Both the position numbers and the translations under genes were made by a program. Under the pieces are notes generated by a model. The model was not told the origin of the DNA. It did not search any database and saw only the letters and a program-made list of their open reading frames with translations. 64,000 bases of DNA from Psychrobacter alimentarius. Lineage in GTDB: Bacteria > Pseudomonadota > Gammaproteobacteria > Pseudomonadales > Moraxellaceae. The stretch is from the NCBI RefSeq assembly GCF_001606025.1, contig NZ_CP014945.1:744001-808000 (forward strand), given 5' to 3'. Below are positions 33,435 through 43,940 of this stretch, one piece after another. Numbering within the stretch: position 1 is the first letter of the stretch; every line of letters begins with the position of its first letter.

Positions 33435-33851
33435 ATGACAACCTCAAAAGTAACCTACCAAGGCGATTTGCGTATCACCGCCATCCATTTGCAATCAAAC
33501 AATGAAATCATCACCGATGCGCCAACGGACAATCAAGGCAAGGGCGAGGCATTTTCACCAACTGATTTATTAGCGACCAGTTTAGCCAGTTGTATGCTGA
33601 CCATTATCGGTATCAAAGCCCGTGATATGGATGTCGATCTCGCAGGAACAACGGCTGAAGTGACCAAAATCATGGCGGCCGACCCAAGGCGCGTGAGCGA
33701 AATACATGTCATCGTGACTTTTAACAGAGAGCTTGATGATAGAACGCAAACGATCTTTTATAACACTGCACTGACTTGCCCAGTCGCCAACAGCATCCAT
33801 CCTGATATTACGCAAAATGTCGTTTTTAGATGTGCAAAACCGCTTGATTAA
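33435..33851 (+). CDS. OsmC/Ohr-family peroxiredoxin
   Basis: A 138-aa protein with the OsmC fold. It shows the two redox cysteines, in FSPTDLLATSLASCMLT (Cys at about residue 53) and ALTCPVANSI (Cys at about residue 117), plus the early RITAIHL strand. The family reduces organic hydroperoxides with thiols. It resembles the YhfA/OsmC-like branch more than Ohr, which is an impression. It is followed 10 bp later by a flavodoxin-like gene, so they probably form an operon with the methyltransferase further down. Confidence 0.87.
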   Translation: MTTSKVTYQGDLRITAIHLQSNNEIITDAPTDNQGKGEAFSPTDLLATSLASCMLTIIGIKARDMDVDLAGTTAEVTKIMAADPRRVSEIHVIVTFNRELDDRTQTIFYNTALTCPVANSIHPDITQNVVFRCAKPLD

Positions 33852-33860
33852 GGGCTGACT

Positions 33861-34325
33861 ATGGCTGCCAAAACCTTACTTATCGTCGCGCATGCACCAT
33901 CGCCCAATACTGAAAAGTTAGCGCAAGCTGCTTACAAGGGTGCCAATCATCCTGATATAGACATCAAGGTTATTATTAAGTCGCCGCAAGATACGCAGCC
34001 AGAAGACGTGTTGGCTGCCGATGCGCTATTACTGGGCACGACTGAGAACCTTGCGTATATGGCAGGGTTGACCAAAGACTTTTTTGATCGTTGTTATTAT
34101 CCTGTTTTAGAGGAGAAGCAAGGATTGCCGTTTGCCTTATATATTCGAGCAGGGCAGGATGGCACAGGTACTAAACGTGCGATGAAGACGATTACGACAG
34201 GTTTGCGCTGGTCATGGATACAAGAGGCTCTGATACTACAAGGCGAGTGGCAGGATGACTTTACTGAACAAGTAGAGACGCTAGCGATGACACTTGCGGC
34301 GGGACTAGAAGCTGGGATTTATTAG
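33861..34325 (+). CDS. Flavodoxin-like / NAD(P)H-dependent FMN reductase family protein
   Basis: A 154-aa flavodoxin-fold protein. The phosphate-binding loop is LLIVAHAPSPNTEKLAQAAYKG at residues 5-26. A DALLLGTTENLAYMAGLTKDFFD segment follows, where flavodoxins bind the flavin ring. Similar proteins often reduce quinones or act as electron carriers. It directly follows osmC-like on the same strand, so a role in redox defence is plausible. No partner is defined. Confidence 0.8.
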   Translation: MAAKTLLIVAHAPSPNTEKLAQAAYKGANHPDIDIKVIIKSPQDTQPEDVLAADALLLGTTENLAYMAGLTKDFFDRCYYPVLEEKQGLPFALYIRAGQDGTGTKRAMKTITTGLRWSWIQEALILQGEWQDDFTEQVETLAMTLAAGLEAGIY

Positions 34326-34382
34326 CATCATTAGCCTTATTATCCATATGGTGCTACTTATCATATAAGAAGTGAAAATACG

Positions 34383-35027
34383 ATGATATATAGCAATACT
34401 GATTTTATGCCCTCTGAGGCGTTACCGTTTTCTCAAGCTTGTGAAAACAACAAACAACCCATTTTATCTGTTTTACAAAAAGAGTTGGTAGAAACGGCTC
34501 ACGTGTTGGAAGTCGGTTCAGGAACGGGTCAGCATAGCGTGTATTTTGCCCCAAGACTCGCGCACTTAACATGGCAGACCAGTGATGTTCTAGCAAACCA
34601 CGTCGGCATTCATGCGTGGCATGCCGCGTATCCTGCGAACAATTTATATGCGCCATTGGCATTCGACTTGTCCAGTGATCCCATACCTGTCAATACAAAT
34701 GTTAATGTACCTTATGACGCCTTCTTTACGGCTAACACTTTGCACATCATTGCGTGGTCGTTAGTAGAGCGCTTATTTGCATTGGCAGGTGATACTTTGC
34801 CTCTAGGCGGCAAACTCATTGCCTATGGCCCCTTTAACGAAAATGGTCATTATACGAGTGCCAGCAATCAACAATTTGATATAAGCCTGCGTCAGCGCGA
34901 TCCAAAAAGTGGTATTCGTGATAAAAAAGATATTATAGCGTTAGCAAGTCAGCATGATCTAACGCTGAGCAATAGTTATGCGTTGCCTGCCAATAACCAG
35001 ATATTGGTCTTTACCAAAGCAGATTGA
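34383..35027 (+). CDS. DUF938 SAM-dependent methyltransferase
   Basis: A 214-aa class I methyltransferase of the DUF938 family. Features are the N-terminal PFSQACENNKQPILSVL, the SAM-binding VLEVGSGTGQHSVYFAPRL (residues 41-59), and the family-typical FTANTLHIIAW and LIAYGPFNENGHYTSASN (around residues 142-159). The substrate is unknown. It is the last gene of the osmC-like cluster, closed by a long hairpin terminator. Confidence 0.9.
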   Translation: MIYSNTDFMPSEALPFSQACENNKQPILSVLQKELVETAHVLEVGSGTGQHSVYFAPRLAHLTWQTSDVLANHVGIHAWHAAYPANNLYAPLAFDLSSDPIPVNTNVNVPYDAFFTANTLHIIAWSLVERLFALAGDTLPLGGKLIAYGPFNENGHYTSASNQQFDISLRQRDPKSGIRDKKDIIALASQHDLTLSNSYALPANNQILVFTKAD

Positions 35028-35043
35028 AGCCATTCATGCTTCT

Positions 35044-35113
35044 AAAAAACACCATATAAAAAACCCAAGATAGAATAATGTGATCTATCTTGGGTTTTTA
35101 TAAGGTGTTTTTT
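35044..35113. terminator. Long bidirectional terminator hairpin
   Basis: The inner stem (TAAAAACCCAAGATAG with its complement, 35057-35100) is extended by AAAAAACACC at 35044-35053 pairing with GGTGTTTTTT at 35104-35113, giving roughly 26 paired bases. It lies between convergent genes and has T-tracts on both strands. Confidence 0.9.
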
Positions 35114-35179
35114 ATATAATAACTATGGCTTTCTAATACAATAATTCTACGAATAAGGTCTTCGTATAGATGATTTGCG

Positions 35180-35971
35180 CTATTTATATTCGTTGGCTAA
35201 AAAATCTAAATAACGTTTCCAAGAACGCTCATCAGCACGCGCATCGTAACGGTCGCTTCCAAACACGCTAAAGGCGTGTGGTGCGCCGCTGTAGGTCACC
35301 ATCTCATGAGGTACTTTGGCCGCTTCTAACGTTTTGCCCAAAGTAGCAAAACTCTCTAGCGAAACGGACTCATCGGCAGAGCCGTGGAATACCAAAATCT
35401 CTCCTGTGGTTTTATCATAGTTCTGTCCCGTTGGGATATCAAAAGCACCGTGGAAAGGCACGAAGGCTTTTTGCGGGAAGCCTGAACGTGCTAACTCTAA
35501 AGCAACCGTACCCCCAAAACAGTATCCCATGGTTACGCCTTCACGCACATCATTTCCTTGCAAGCGACCCGCATTCAACGCACCTTCTAGTATGCGGCGC
35601 ATTTTACTGCGATCATCATATAGGGCACCCGTTAGGCGCTTATTTTCTTCAACGGACGTAGGGCGAATGCCTTGCCCAAACATATCTGCGGCGAGGACGT
35701 TATAGCCCTCATTCGCTAACATATCAGCGCGCTTACGCTCATAGTCTGTGAGGCCGTCCCAATCATGAATCAGTAAGATAAAAGGGGCATTGGGCTTGTC
35801 GGCTTTGGCGTAATAGCCTTCATAGGCTTGGTCATCGACGGTATAAGTAATGTTCTTGGTCGTGATGGCAGCTGCCGTCTGACTAAACGTCAATGCCATG
35901 ACGCCCATTGATGCACCTACTAGCAATGAGCGATAAGGTTTTTTGGATAAGATATTTGATGTTGGTAGCAT
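35180..35971 (-). CDS. Exported dienelactone hydrolase family protein
   Basis: An alpha/beta hydrolase. The start at 35971 is chosen over 36037 because it has AAGG upstream and gives a clean signal peptide (MLPTSNILSKKPYRSLLVGA then a hydrophobic run ending TAAA, about 35 residues). The mature part has PFILLIHDWDGLTDYERKRADMLA, the nucleophile elbow GYCFGGTVA (Cys as nucleophile, as in dienelactone hydrolases), an acid in HGSADESV and the His in GAPHAFSV. The Cys-Asp-His triad is complete. True substrates of such exported members are generally not known. Confidence 0.88.
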   Translation of the reverse strand: MLPTSNILSKKPYRSLLVGASMGVMALTFSQTAAAITTKNITYTVDDQAYEGYYAKADKPNAPFILLIHDWDGLTDYERKRADMLANEGYNVLAADMFGQGIRPTSVEENKRLTGALYDDRSKMRRILEGALNAGRLQGNDVREGVTMGYCFGGTVALELARSGFPQKAFVPFHGAFDIPTGQNYDKTTGEILVFHGSADESVSLESFATLGKTLEAAKVPHEMVTYSGAPHAFSVFGSDRYDARADERSWKRYLDFLANEYK

Positions 35972-36037
35972 AGTAGATAGCCTTATAGTTGTATGAGAAG
36001 GCGATAAAGAGATGGCTAAACACCATGCCACTATCAT

Positions 36038-36400
36038 TTATCGATAATTTTGGAACGTCATAAAAGCATACCTTAAAGAATAACTACATTACAAGATTGG
36101 ATTGTTAACGTTACTGCTCGTATTAAATACGGGGTTTATAGAACTTTCTGAACGCATACTTTAACCAAACATCAACAAGGTTCACCATATACGCAACTTA
36201 ATTTTTGGGTAAGATAACCCGTATGCCTTTTATTCCTTTATATTTTTTATTTCTTTATATTATTTGATAATCGGTTATACAAACACACAGATAAATAATC
36301 GACAGATGAAGTCAGCATTATCTCAATGGATACTAAACCTGTGTAAGCACACTTTTAATGGTCTAAAAAAGACCATTTTACTCATTAGCTAGGATGTTTT
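36038..36400. other. Regulatory region upstream of katE
   Basis: This AT-rich non-coding gap holds the likely promoters of the divergent hydrolase and katE. A perfect 8-bp hairpin (AATGGTCT/AGACCATT with an A5 loop, 36357-36377) sits just before the katE ribosome site (AGGAT at 36391). Confidence 0.5.
36357..36377 (+). promoter_or_regulatory. Hairpin in the katE 5' leader
   Basis: Eight perfect base pairs around an A5 loop lie 24 bp before the start codon. It could stabilise the leader or be a regulator dyad (GGTCTAAAAAAGACC). No assignment is possible. Confidence 0.4.
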
Positions 36401-38488
36401 ATGAATAATAATATCGATCATACCGACCCAGCCAAAGACATGAATTCTGAACGTGGTAACGGTGGTGAAACCCATCAGCGCGCAGGCGATGACACCAAAG
36501 TATTAACAACGCAGCAAGGCGTGCCTATCTCTGACAATCAAAACTCTCTAAAAGCAGGTTCACGTGGACCTACATTGTTAGAAGATTTTGTACTACGCGA
36601 AAAAATCAATCATTTTGATCATGAGCGTATCCCTGAGCGTATTGTTCATGCTCGCGGTAGTGCAGCGCATGGTTATTTTGAGCTGACCGAATCGTTAGAA
36701 GAGTATACGACGGCCAAAATTTTGACTGAAACTGGTAAACAGACGCCACTTTTCACACGCTTCTCGACAGTTGCGGGTAATAAAGGCTCAAAAGATACAC
36801 CACGCGATGTACGTGGATTTTCTGTCAAAGTATATACCGAAGAAGGTAATTGGGACATCGTTGGTAACAACATGCCAATCTTCTTTATTCAAGATGCAAT
36901 TAAATTTCCAGATTTGATTCATGCGGTTAAGCCTGAGCCAGATCGCGGATTTCCGCAAGCGGCTTCAGCACACGATACTTTTTGGGATTTTGTGTCTTTG
37001 AGCCCTGAAACCATGCACAACCTGATTTGGCTCATGAGTGATCGTGGTCTGCCACGTAGCTTACGTATGATGGAAGGTTTTGGTATTCACAGCTACCGTT
37101 TGATTGATAAAGACGGTAGGAGTACGTTTGTACGTTTCCATTGGAAACCAGTACTGGGTGTACAATCGACCACATGGGACGAAGCAGTAAAAATCTCTGG
37201 CGCGGATCCTGATTACCATCGCCGCGACTTGTTTGAGTCCATTGATAACGAGATGTATCCTGAATGGGAATTTGGCGTACAGTTATTTACGGAAGAAGAA
37301 GCGGATAACTTCCCATTCGATCACTTAGATGCGACCAAGCTTATTCCAGAAGAGCTAGTACCAGTAAAAATCATTGGTAAAATGGTCTTGAATCGCAATG
37401 TAGATAATTTCTTTGCAGAAACCGAGCAAGTTGCGTTCTGTCCATCGCACGTCGTACCAGGGATTGATTACAGTAACGATCCTTTACTACAAGGGCGTCT
37501 ATTTAGTTATCTAGACACGCAGTTATCACGTTTGGGCTCACCAAACTTTGCCCAAATTCCAATTAATGCACCAAAATGCCCATTTGCAAACAATCAGCAA
37601 GATGGTCATATGCAAATGCAAGTGCCTAAAACGCGCGTGATGTATGAACCACAAAGTTTGGATCCAACACGACCTCGTGAAAGCGTCAAACGTGGGTTTG
37701 CATCATTCCAAGAGCGCTTGGATGATGGCGTAAAAGGTCGCATCAGAGCAGAAAGCTTTGCTGATCACTACAGCCAGCCACGTATGTTCTATCGCAGCCA
37801 GACGGCGACAGGACAGGCACACATTGCTTCTGCATATGCGTTTGAGCTAGGTAAAGTGGATACTGCGCATGTACGCACCCGTACGCTGAGCCATCTACGT
37901 CATATCGATGAAGATTTGGCCAATCGTGTGGCCACAGCACTTGGTATGGAGCTTCCAGAGCCTGCTGATGCTGCCGCTCCTGTACAGGATTTAGAGACGT
38001 CTAAAGCTGTTCAAACCATTGGTATCACACCTAAGAGTTTGGAAGGTCGTTTGGTTGGTATTTTAGTTGCTGAAGGTTCTAGCCATAGCGAAGTTGAGAA
38101 GTTTGAAAAAGCCGCCCGTGCAGCTGGTGCTAATGTCAAAATCGTTGCTCCTAATAAGGAAGTGACGTTAGATAACGGTACGCGCATTCAAACGGATGAG
38201 CGTTTGGCTGGCGCGCCGTCAGTCATCTTTGATGCGATAGTAAGTATCATCATGCATCCACCAGCTAAAAAGCTGGCTAAAGACAGTGCAGCACTAGACT
38301 GGTTTAATGATGCTTATGCGCATTGCAAAGCGATCGCATATTGCCCTGCGACTGAAGAGCACATTTTGAGCAAACTGCCTATCGAAAAAGATGCGTTTGT
38401 AACGCCGCTTGACGATGTTGATGGTTTTATCGAAAATGCTAAAACTCGCTTATGGGAGCGTGAGCCAAAGGTACGTGACCTTGCATAA
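36401..38488 (+). CDS. katE: Large-subunit monofunctional catalase (HPII type)
   Basis: A 695-aa clade 2 haem catalase that disproportionates H2O2 in the cytoplasm. The catalytic His is in [15 protein letters not shown] (around residue 82), the Asn in [13 protein letters not shown] and the haem-ligand Tyr in [14 protein letters not shown]. After residue about 545 comes the extra flavodoxin/DJ-1-like C-terminal domain ([18 protein letters not shown]), characteristic of HPII. An acidic, disordered N-terminal tail of about 55 residues is also typical. It is monocistronic, with a terminator at 38532. Confidence 0.96.
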   Translation: MNNNIDHTDPAKDMNSERGNGGETHQRAGDDTKVLTTQQGVPISDNQNSLKAGSRGPTLLEDFVLREKINHFDHERIPERIVHARGSAAHGYFELTESLEEYTTAKILTETGKQTPLFTRFSTVAGNKGSKDTPRDVRGFSVKVYTEEGNWDIVGNNMPIFFIQDAIKFPDLIHAVKPEPDRGFPQAASAHDTFWDFVSLSPETMHNLIWLMSDRGLPRSLRMMEGFGIHSYRLIDKDGRSTFVRFHWKPVLGVQSTTWDEAVKISGADPDYHRRDLFESIDNEMYPEWEFGVQLFTEEEADNFPFDHLDATKLIPEELVPVKIIGKMVLNRNVDNFFAETEQVAFCPSHVVPGIDYSNDPLLQGRLFSYLDTQLSRLGSPNFAQIPINAPKCPFANNQQDGHMQMQVPKTRVMYEPQSLDPTRPRESVKRGFASFQERLDDGVKGRIRAESFADHYSQPRMFYRSQTATGQAHIASAYAFELGKVDTAHVRTRTLSHLRHIDEDLANRVATALGMELPEPADAAAPVQDLETSKAVQTIGITPKSLEGRLVGILVAEGSSHSEVEKFEKAARAAGANVKIVAPNKEVTLDNGTRIQTDERLAGAPSVIFDAIVSIIMHPPAKKLAKDSAALDWFNDAYAHCKAIAYCPATEEHILSKLPIEKDAFVTPLDDVDGFIENAKTRLWEREPKVRDLA

Positions 38489-38531
38489 TTGAAGGCATAA
38501 TCTTTGAATATATAAAACATACTTTTGATAT

Positions 38532-38559
38532 AAAAACCCAGCCTATGTGCTGGGTTTTT
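38532..38559 (+). terminator. Intrinsic terminator after katE
   Basis: AAAAACCCAGC pairs with GCTGGGTTTTT around a CTATGT loop, 44 bp after the stop. Confidence 0.9.
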
Positions 38560-38764
38560 GCTTTTATACGAGCAGAGATCAATCCGTTATTAGATGGAAG
38601 GTTTAGTTTTCATTTACGGTCGTCTCTTTTACTGATGGATATCTATAGTCACAAGCGTTCACTCAAAGTCGTTTCTTTTGAGTTGACGGACGTTATACTA
38701 AAGATCGTCTATAAAACTGAATAAAACCTCATAATTATAATTACAAAGGAGGTGAGGAATAGCA

Positions 38765-39550
38765 ATGAGTTTATGCAAGATTGTACGTTTAGAAGGATAT
38801 ATTCAAAGTACCTACCTTGCGATATATCCAGACAAGATAATGCTGCTGGACGGTGGCTGCCGTGCTGATGTGCCAATGGTTCTCGATTATATTAAATTGA
38901 CATTGAAACGACCGATCACGGATTTAAAAGTCGTCGTCGTCACACACATGCATCCTGATCATGCTGGTGGGGCAAATAAGTACCGAGAAAAAACGGGTTG
39001 CCTAATTGTTTCCTCTAACAAAAAGCATCAGTGGTATGGCGGCATTGGTGGATGTGCCATGCACTTTATAGATATAAATCTTGCGTATTATGTGGCTAAG
39101 CGTCAAGGGCGCTCATTTAAAAACTTATATTACCCAGCAAGCCTAAAACCAGACATCACTGTGACAGATGAAGATTGCGTACCAAGGTTTGAGGAGTGGC
39201 AAGTATTAGAGACGCCAGGGCACACCGATAGAGATTTGTCCTTGTTTCATGTGCCAAGTCGACAAATATATACCGCTGATTTGATCATCAAGCTGCGGCA
39301 CAAATTTGTGGCACCGTTTCCTATTTATGATCCTAAAGTCTATATTCAGTCATTGACCAGAGTCAGAGATTTAAAACCTTCCATGGTGATGATGGCACAT
39401 GGGTGTGAGATGGCGATAGATGAGGATACTTTTGATAAGCTTATTGCTGGCGCGCCCAAACATCCTCGTACGATCAAAGACACGATCAAGCACAAGCTAC
39501 TGTGGCGAAAAGGTAGAAACCGTCATGTTTTTAAACAAAATCGTAGGTAA
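38765..39550 (+). CDS. MBL-fold metallo-hydrolase
   Basis: A 261-aa metallo-beta-lactamase-fold protein. The metal motif THMHPDHAGG gives H61-x-H63-x-D65-H66. Further ligands are likely in ETPGHTDRDLSLF (His), YTADLIIK (Asp) and MAHGCEM (His). Substrate is unknown. Lactonase, glyoxalase II-like or sulfur-related activities occur in this family. The ribosome site AAAGGAGGTGA at 38745-38755 is almost fully complementary to the 16S 3' end, which is unusually strong and fixes the start. Confidence 0.88.
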   Translation: MSLCKIVRLEGYIQSTYLAIYPDKIMLLDGGCRADVPMVLDYIKLTLKRPITDLKVVVVTHMHPDHAGGANKYREKTGCLIVSSNKKHQWYGGIGGCAMHFIDINLAYYVAKRQGRSFKNLYYPASLKPDITVTDEDCVPRFEEWQVLETPGHTDRDLSLFHVPSRQIYTADLIIKLRHKFVAPFPIYDPKVYIQSLTRVRDLKPSMVMMAHGCEMAIDEDTFDKLIAGAPKHPRTIKDTIKHKLLWRKGRNRHVFKQNRR

Positions 39551-39608
39551 TAAAAAATGAAGTCAAAAAAAAGCCCCATGACGATATAGTCATAGGGCTC
39601 TCTAAATA

Positions 39609-39684
39609 TGGTGGGCCGACCGCGACTCGAACGCGGGACCAATTGATTAAAAGTCAACTGCTCTACCAACTGAGCTATCGGCCC
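39609..39684 (-). tRNA. tRNA-Lys (TTT)
   Basis: A 76-nt tRNA on the minus strand with encoded CCA. The acceptor is GGGCCGA/TCGGCCC, the anticodon loop CTTTTAA gives TTT and the T-arm is GCGTTCGAGTCGC. It is identical to the neighbouring copy. Confidence 0.97.
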
Positions 39685-39845
39685 TGAGAAGCATTAAAAA
39701 CTGTATAACAATTTTAGCTTCGCAAGATAAATTTCCTTAGAGGCAAATTTATTAAAACTGGATATCTTAGCGATATCTTTTAAACTTAAACTCGTTAATC
39801 AACTACCGGATAGGGCAGAACAATTAATAAGTATCAAACTAAATA

Positions 39846-39921
39846 TGGTGGGCCGACCGCGACTCGAACGCGGGACCAATTGATTAAAAGTCAACTGCTC
39901 TACCAACTGAGCTATCGGCCC
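39846..39921 (-). tRNA. tRNA-Lys (TTT), second copy
   Basis: A 76-nt copy identical to the gene at 39609-39684 and transcribed first of the two. A promoter-like pair on the minus strand lies at 40102-40129. Confidence 0.97.
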
Positions 39922-40101
39922 TGAGAAGCATTAAAAATTTAGCTTCGCAAGATAAATTTCCTTAGAGGCAAATTTATTAAAACAAGACATCTAAAAAATG
40001 TCTCAAAACTTAATTCTTTATGTATTGAGCTGTCAATAATAAAAGAGGCATTAAGTTTCTTTCACCGTTTTGAGAATTTGTATCCCTAAACGTGAGAGCA
40101 C

Positions 40102-40129
40102 ATTATATATATAATTCTGACAATTACAA
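40102..40129 (-). promoter_or_regulatory. Candidate promoter of the tRNA-Lys pair
   Basis: On the minus strand, TTGTAA (40124-40129) and TATAAT (40102-40107) are separated by 16 nt, about 180 bp upstream of the first tRNA-Lys. A promoter closer to the tRNA is possible. Confidence 0.45.
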
Positions 40130-40245
40130 CCCCACATCGTAAAAAAAGTCCAATTCTTGCGTAAAAAGGGCTATTTTTCTGGAATACTTATAAAAATGCC
40201 TGTTCTGATTGCCATTTTGAGAAAAAGTACGCTCTTGATTAACCA

Positions 40246-42243
40246 TTAATCTCTAGATAATGCTTCAACAGGATCTAATTTTGCCGCATTACGTGCTGGT
40301 AAGAAGCCAAAAACCACGCCAATGAGCGTTGAGCAAACAAAAGCCGCAATAATGGAGGTCATTGAATAAATCACTTTGAAACTATCGCCACCCACACGGT
40401 TGATCAATTCGCCAATAGCAAAGGCCATTCCAATACCAATCAGTCCTCCTAAGACACAGACCAAAACGGCTTCGATCAAAAATTGCTGCATGATATCGCT
40501 TTGGCGTGCGCCAACGGCCATACGTACACCAATCTCATTGGTACGCTCGGTCACTGATACCAGCATGATATTCATGACGCCGATACCGCCGACCACTAAT
40601 GAGATAATGGCAATGGAGGATATTAAAAGCGTCATGGCTGTCGTGGTAGACTCAATGGTTTGGCGAATAGAGTCTGAATTGCGTATGCGAAAATCATCCG
40701 TACCGTGGCGACTTTCCATCAACTGATAAATGGCAGACTCAGCGGCCGAAGAAGATATCTTGTCATCGATGAGTGCGACGAAACTTTCAATATTATCGCT
40801 ACCTTTGATACGTGACATCATGGTGGTATAAGGCATATATAATGTCGGTGTGTCGACCTCGCCGCCGAACCCGCTGTTGTTGGGTTCAAGCACACCAATC
40901 ACTCGTCCTGGTACGCTACCAATCAATACCACTTCACCAATAGGATCCGCATCATTGGGGAAAAAAGTATTTTTGGCATTATTGTCAATAATGATGTCTT
41001 GCGTGCGACGTAGAATGCTTTGGTGATCAAAACCCTGACCTTGCGCCAATGTCTCACCACTGACGCTCAGATAATCTTGTCCAACACCGCTAATGCTGGC
41101 AGCTTCCTGTATGTTGCGATAGCGTACGTTCATATTGGCGTCAAGCTGAGGGCTGACACTAATGACGTAAGGCTGATCTTCGACGGCCTGAGCATCTTGC
41201 GGGGTCAAATTCTCATCGTTGTATTGTCGCCTTGGGTCACCATAAGGATACCCATCACGGACAGTGATCGTATTGGTACCAAGCGAGCTGATATTGGTCA
41301 GGATTTGTTCTTGTGAGCCTTTACCTAAGCCTACGACAGAGACCACTGAAGCAATACCAATAATAATACCTAGCATGGTGAGCAAGGTACGCATTTTATG
41401 GGCACGCATGGCCAACAGCGACATTTTGAATGCTTCGAGCAGCCGATCGATAAAGCTGCTAAAAACGCTCTTACGGTTGTTGTCTAATATAGGCGCGGGT
41501 TGAGTGGTCGTTGATTTATAGTGATCGTTTTTATAGTCCGCAATCACGTAACCATCTTTTAGCTCAATCACACGCTCAGCTTGTGCAGCGAGGCCTGGGT
41601 CATGAGTCACCATGATGATGGTATGACCTTGAGCGTTTAGGTCATATAAGATTTTCATCACATCTTCGCCAGACTTGCTGTCAAGCGCGCCTGTAGGCTC
41701 ATCAGCTAAGATGATATCGCCGCCATTCATGAGCGCCCGTGCGATCGACACACGTTGCTGCTGCCCACCTGAGAGCTGGTTGGGGCGGTTATTCACTTTT
41801 GCGCCCAAACCCAAGTCTGCTAATAATTTTTCAGCGCGCTCGCTACGGGCTTGTCCATCCATGCCAGCATATACCGCAGGGACAGAGACGTTGTCTCGAG
41901 CACTGATATCGCCAAGTAAATGATAACGCTGAAAAATAAAACCAAAATGCTCACGGCGTAGCTTAGCCAACTCATCAGCGTCTAAGCGACTGACTGATTG
42001 ACCATAAATTTTATATTCACCAGCAGTCGCTTGATCTAAGCAGCCTAGGATATTCATCAGGGTTGACTTACCTGAACCCGACTGACCGATGATAGCAACC
42101 ATTTCACCTTGATTGATGGTCAGATCGATATCATGGAGCACACGAATGGTTTGTTCACCAGCTTTGAACTCTCTGATTAATCCTTTGACCTCCATCAATG
42201 GGGTATCTGCTGCGGTAGTAGGGCTGGACTCTTTGGTATTCAT
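40246..42243 (-). CDS. macB: Macrolide export ATP-binding/permease protein MacB
   Basis: A 665-aa inner-membrane ABC exporter that works with MacA and an outer-membrane TolC channel to expel macrolides, enterotoxin-like peptides or lipopeptides. The ATPase half has Walker [10 protein letters not shown] (about residues 53-61), the signature [15 protein letters not shown] and Walker [13 protein letters not shown]. After a linker come one transmembrane helix, a large periplasmic domain and three C-terminal helices, the MacB layout. It is downstream of macA by 100 bp on the same strand. No TolC gene is in the window. Confidence 0.95.
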   Translation of the reverse strand: MNTKESSPTTAADTPLMEVKGLIREFKAGEQTIRVLHDIDLTINQGEMVAIIGQSGSGKSTLMNILGCLDQATAGEYKIYGQSVSRLDADELAKLRREHFGFIFQRYHLLGDISARDNVSVPAVYAGMDGQARSERAEKLLADLGLGAKVNNRPNQLSGGQQQRVSIARALMNGGDIILADEPTGALDSKSGEDVMKILYDLNAQGHTIIMVTHDPGLAAQAERVIELKDGYVIADYKNDHYKSTTTQPAPILDNNRKSVFSSFIDRLLEAFKMSLLAMRAHKMRTLLTMLGIIIGIASVVSVVGLGKGSQEQILTNISSLGTNTITVRDGYPYGDPRRQYNDENLTPQDAQAVEDQPYVISVSPQLDANMNVRYRNIQEAASISGVGQDYLSVSGETLAQGQGFDHQSILRRTQDIIIDNNAKNTFFPNDADPIGEVVLIGSVPGRVIGVLEPNNSGFGGEVDTPTLYMPYTTMMSRIKGSDNIESFVALIDDKISSSAAESAIYQLMESRHGTDDFRIRNSDSIRQTIESTTTAMTLLISSIAIISLVVGGIGVMNIMLVSVTERTNEIGVRMAVGARQSDIMQQFLIEAVLVCVLGGLIGIGMAFAIGELINRVGGDSFKVIYSMTSIIAAFVCSTLIGVVFGFLPARNAAKLDPVEALSRD

Positions 42244-42343
42244 TTGCGATGCTGCCTATATCAATGCTGCTTATATAATTGCTCTTATCGAAAGCAATAA
42301 AATGCTTGGCGATGAAGATTGGTACCAAATGCTTGTCTAAGTA

Positions 42344-43675
42344 TTAAAACCCTCTCATGCCTCTACCGCCTTGTTCCTTTTTTTGTCCTTCTTCGCCCAA
42401 TATCACTTCATCACCTTGATTTAAGCCGCTTAAAATCTGTACGCTAACGCGGTTATTAATACCTGTTGTTACGGTTTGCTCGACTACTTGACCATCGGCT
42501 TTGAGCACGCGTACCATCGCCGTTTTTGCATTTGGATCTGTATTAGCGTCACGAGATTTAGTGGCTTTACTGACAGGTTGTAGGGCAGCTGCTGGTATAA
42601 GAAGAGCGTCTTTTGCTTGATCGATGACAATATAAACCTGTGCTGTCATATCAATACGAAAACGTCGTTCAGTATTTGGCACTTCGATATAACCAACATA
42701 ATAAATAGCAGAGTCGGTTGAACTGGTGTCACTGATGACTTCAGGAGCAGGTTCGACAGCCTTTAGGACAGAGTCGAATTTTTGATCCGGATTACCAATG
42801 ATATTAAAATAAACAGGCATACCAGCATTGACGTTGATGACGTCAGCTTCTGATATTTGAGCATTGATTCGCACTGTGGACAAATCGGCCAATGTCACGA
42901 TAGTCGGTGCAGTTTGGTTGGCGTTGACGGTCGTGCCTTGCTCTGTGGTAATCGATACGACGGTTCCTGACATAGGCGCACGGATTGTGGTATAGCTAAG
43001 ATCTTCTTCAGCCGTATTAACGTTGGTCTGTGATTTGCGCAATGCCGCTTCTTGGCTGTTGATATTGGCCTCAGTCGTTGCAATCGCAGCTTTGGCAGTG
43101 TCGATGGCAGCAAGGGCATTGGCTACCGCAGCCTTGGCTGTCTCTACGCTGGTTGCTTGAGTGTCATACTCTTGCTGAGAAATCGCGTTAATGGCGACCA
43201 ACGATTTTAAACGGGTAAAATCTGACTGCGCTTGCTTGAGCTCAGACTGACGGCTGGCAAGATCGGCATAAGCACTTTTTAGGCTGGCTTGTCTGCTCAA
43301 AGATTCGGCTTTGGCGCTTTGTATCGCGGCCACACTTTGTTCAAGACTGGCTTGCTCGTTACTTAGATTGTTCTTTTGCGTGACTTGATCGATTTGGGCA
43401 ATCAAATCGCCTTGCTGTACCTCATCACCAACGTCAACATAAAGGCGTTTTACTTCACCTGAAACCTGAGCACCAACATCAACCGTGTTCAGGGCTTTGA
43501 CTTTACCAGACGCCATGACATTGTTTTCAATGTCACCAATCTCAGCCGTCGCTGTTAAATAATTAGGCGTGGTTTCTTTTGGTTTTAAGAAATGATAAGC
43601 CAAGGCCGCGAGTGCTATGACAACTAAGGCGATAACCCCCCATTTAATAGCAGATTTTTTGCTCATTTTGCGCAT
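42344..43675 (-). CDS. macA: Macrolide export periplasmic adaptor MacA
   Basis: A 443-aa membrane-fusion protein. It has one N-terminal anchor helix (about residues 11-29), a lipoyl half-motif (GAQVSGEVKRLYVDVGDEVQQGDLIAQID), and a long alpha-helical hairpin of about 120 residues rich in Ala, Gln and Ser. The second lipoyl half (DLSYTTIRAPMSGTVVSITTEQG) and beta-barrel domains follow. The C-terminus ends in a Gly- and Arg-rich tail (QGGRGMRGF). A start at the fourth codon (MSKK) is also possible. It forms a pair with macB. Confidence 0.94.
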   Translation of the reverse strand: MRKMSKKSAIKWGVIALVVIALAALAYHFLKPKETTPNYLTATAEIGDIENNVMASGKVKALNTVDVGAQVSGEVKRLYVDVGDEVQQGDLIAQIDQVTQKNNLSNEQASLEQSVAAIQSAKAESLSRQASLKSAYADLASRQSELKQAQSDFTRLKSLVAINAISQQEYDTQATSVETAKAAVANALAAIDTAKAAIATTEANINSQEAALRKSQTNVNTAEEDLSYTTIRAPMSGTVVSITTEQGTTVNANQTAPTIVTLADLSTVRINAQISEADVINVNAGMPVYFNIIGNPDQKFDSVLKAVEPAPEVISDTSSTDSAIYYVGYIEVPNTERRFRIDMTAQVYIVIDQAKDALLIPAAALQPVSKATKSRDANTDPNAKTAMVRVLKADGQVVEQTVTTGINNRVSVQILSGLNQGDEVILGEEGQKKEQGGRGMRGF

Positions 43676-43940
43676 AACAACAGTCCAATCACAATTAAAT
43701 CAAATGTAGCTATAGTAGAGGCTTCATCAGCAAAAGGGAATGGGAATTAGTTTAAGAAAGGTTAAGGTAGCGTGAGACAAGGTAAGGATGCAGCAGCAAA
43801 ACAGGCGTCGCACTAGGTTTTAATAAGCCAATTACCGTAAGCATTAAGAAAATAATATTAGTATAGGTGGGTTACTAGGAGAGTGGTTGTGCAAGAGAGT
43901 CAGTAAAAACTCAAAGATAGCGAGAAGAGTAAAATGGCAG

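Larger units (their letters stand above)
39602..39983. repeat. Tandem duplication carrying tRNA-Lys
   Basis: Two near-identical copies (39602-39758 and 39839-39983) each contain a tRNA-Lys and about 70 bp of its upstream flank. They differ mainly by 12 extra bases in the first copy near 39700. About 80 bp separate them. This is a recent local duplication that may allow dosage change by recombination. Confidence 0.88.

Noticed and set aside
40246..43675. Complete MacAB-TolC tripartite system
   Set aside because: macA and macB are present but no TolC-like outer-membrane gene is adjacent. It must be encoded elsewhere.
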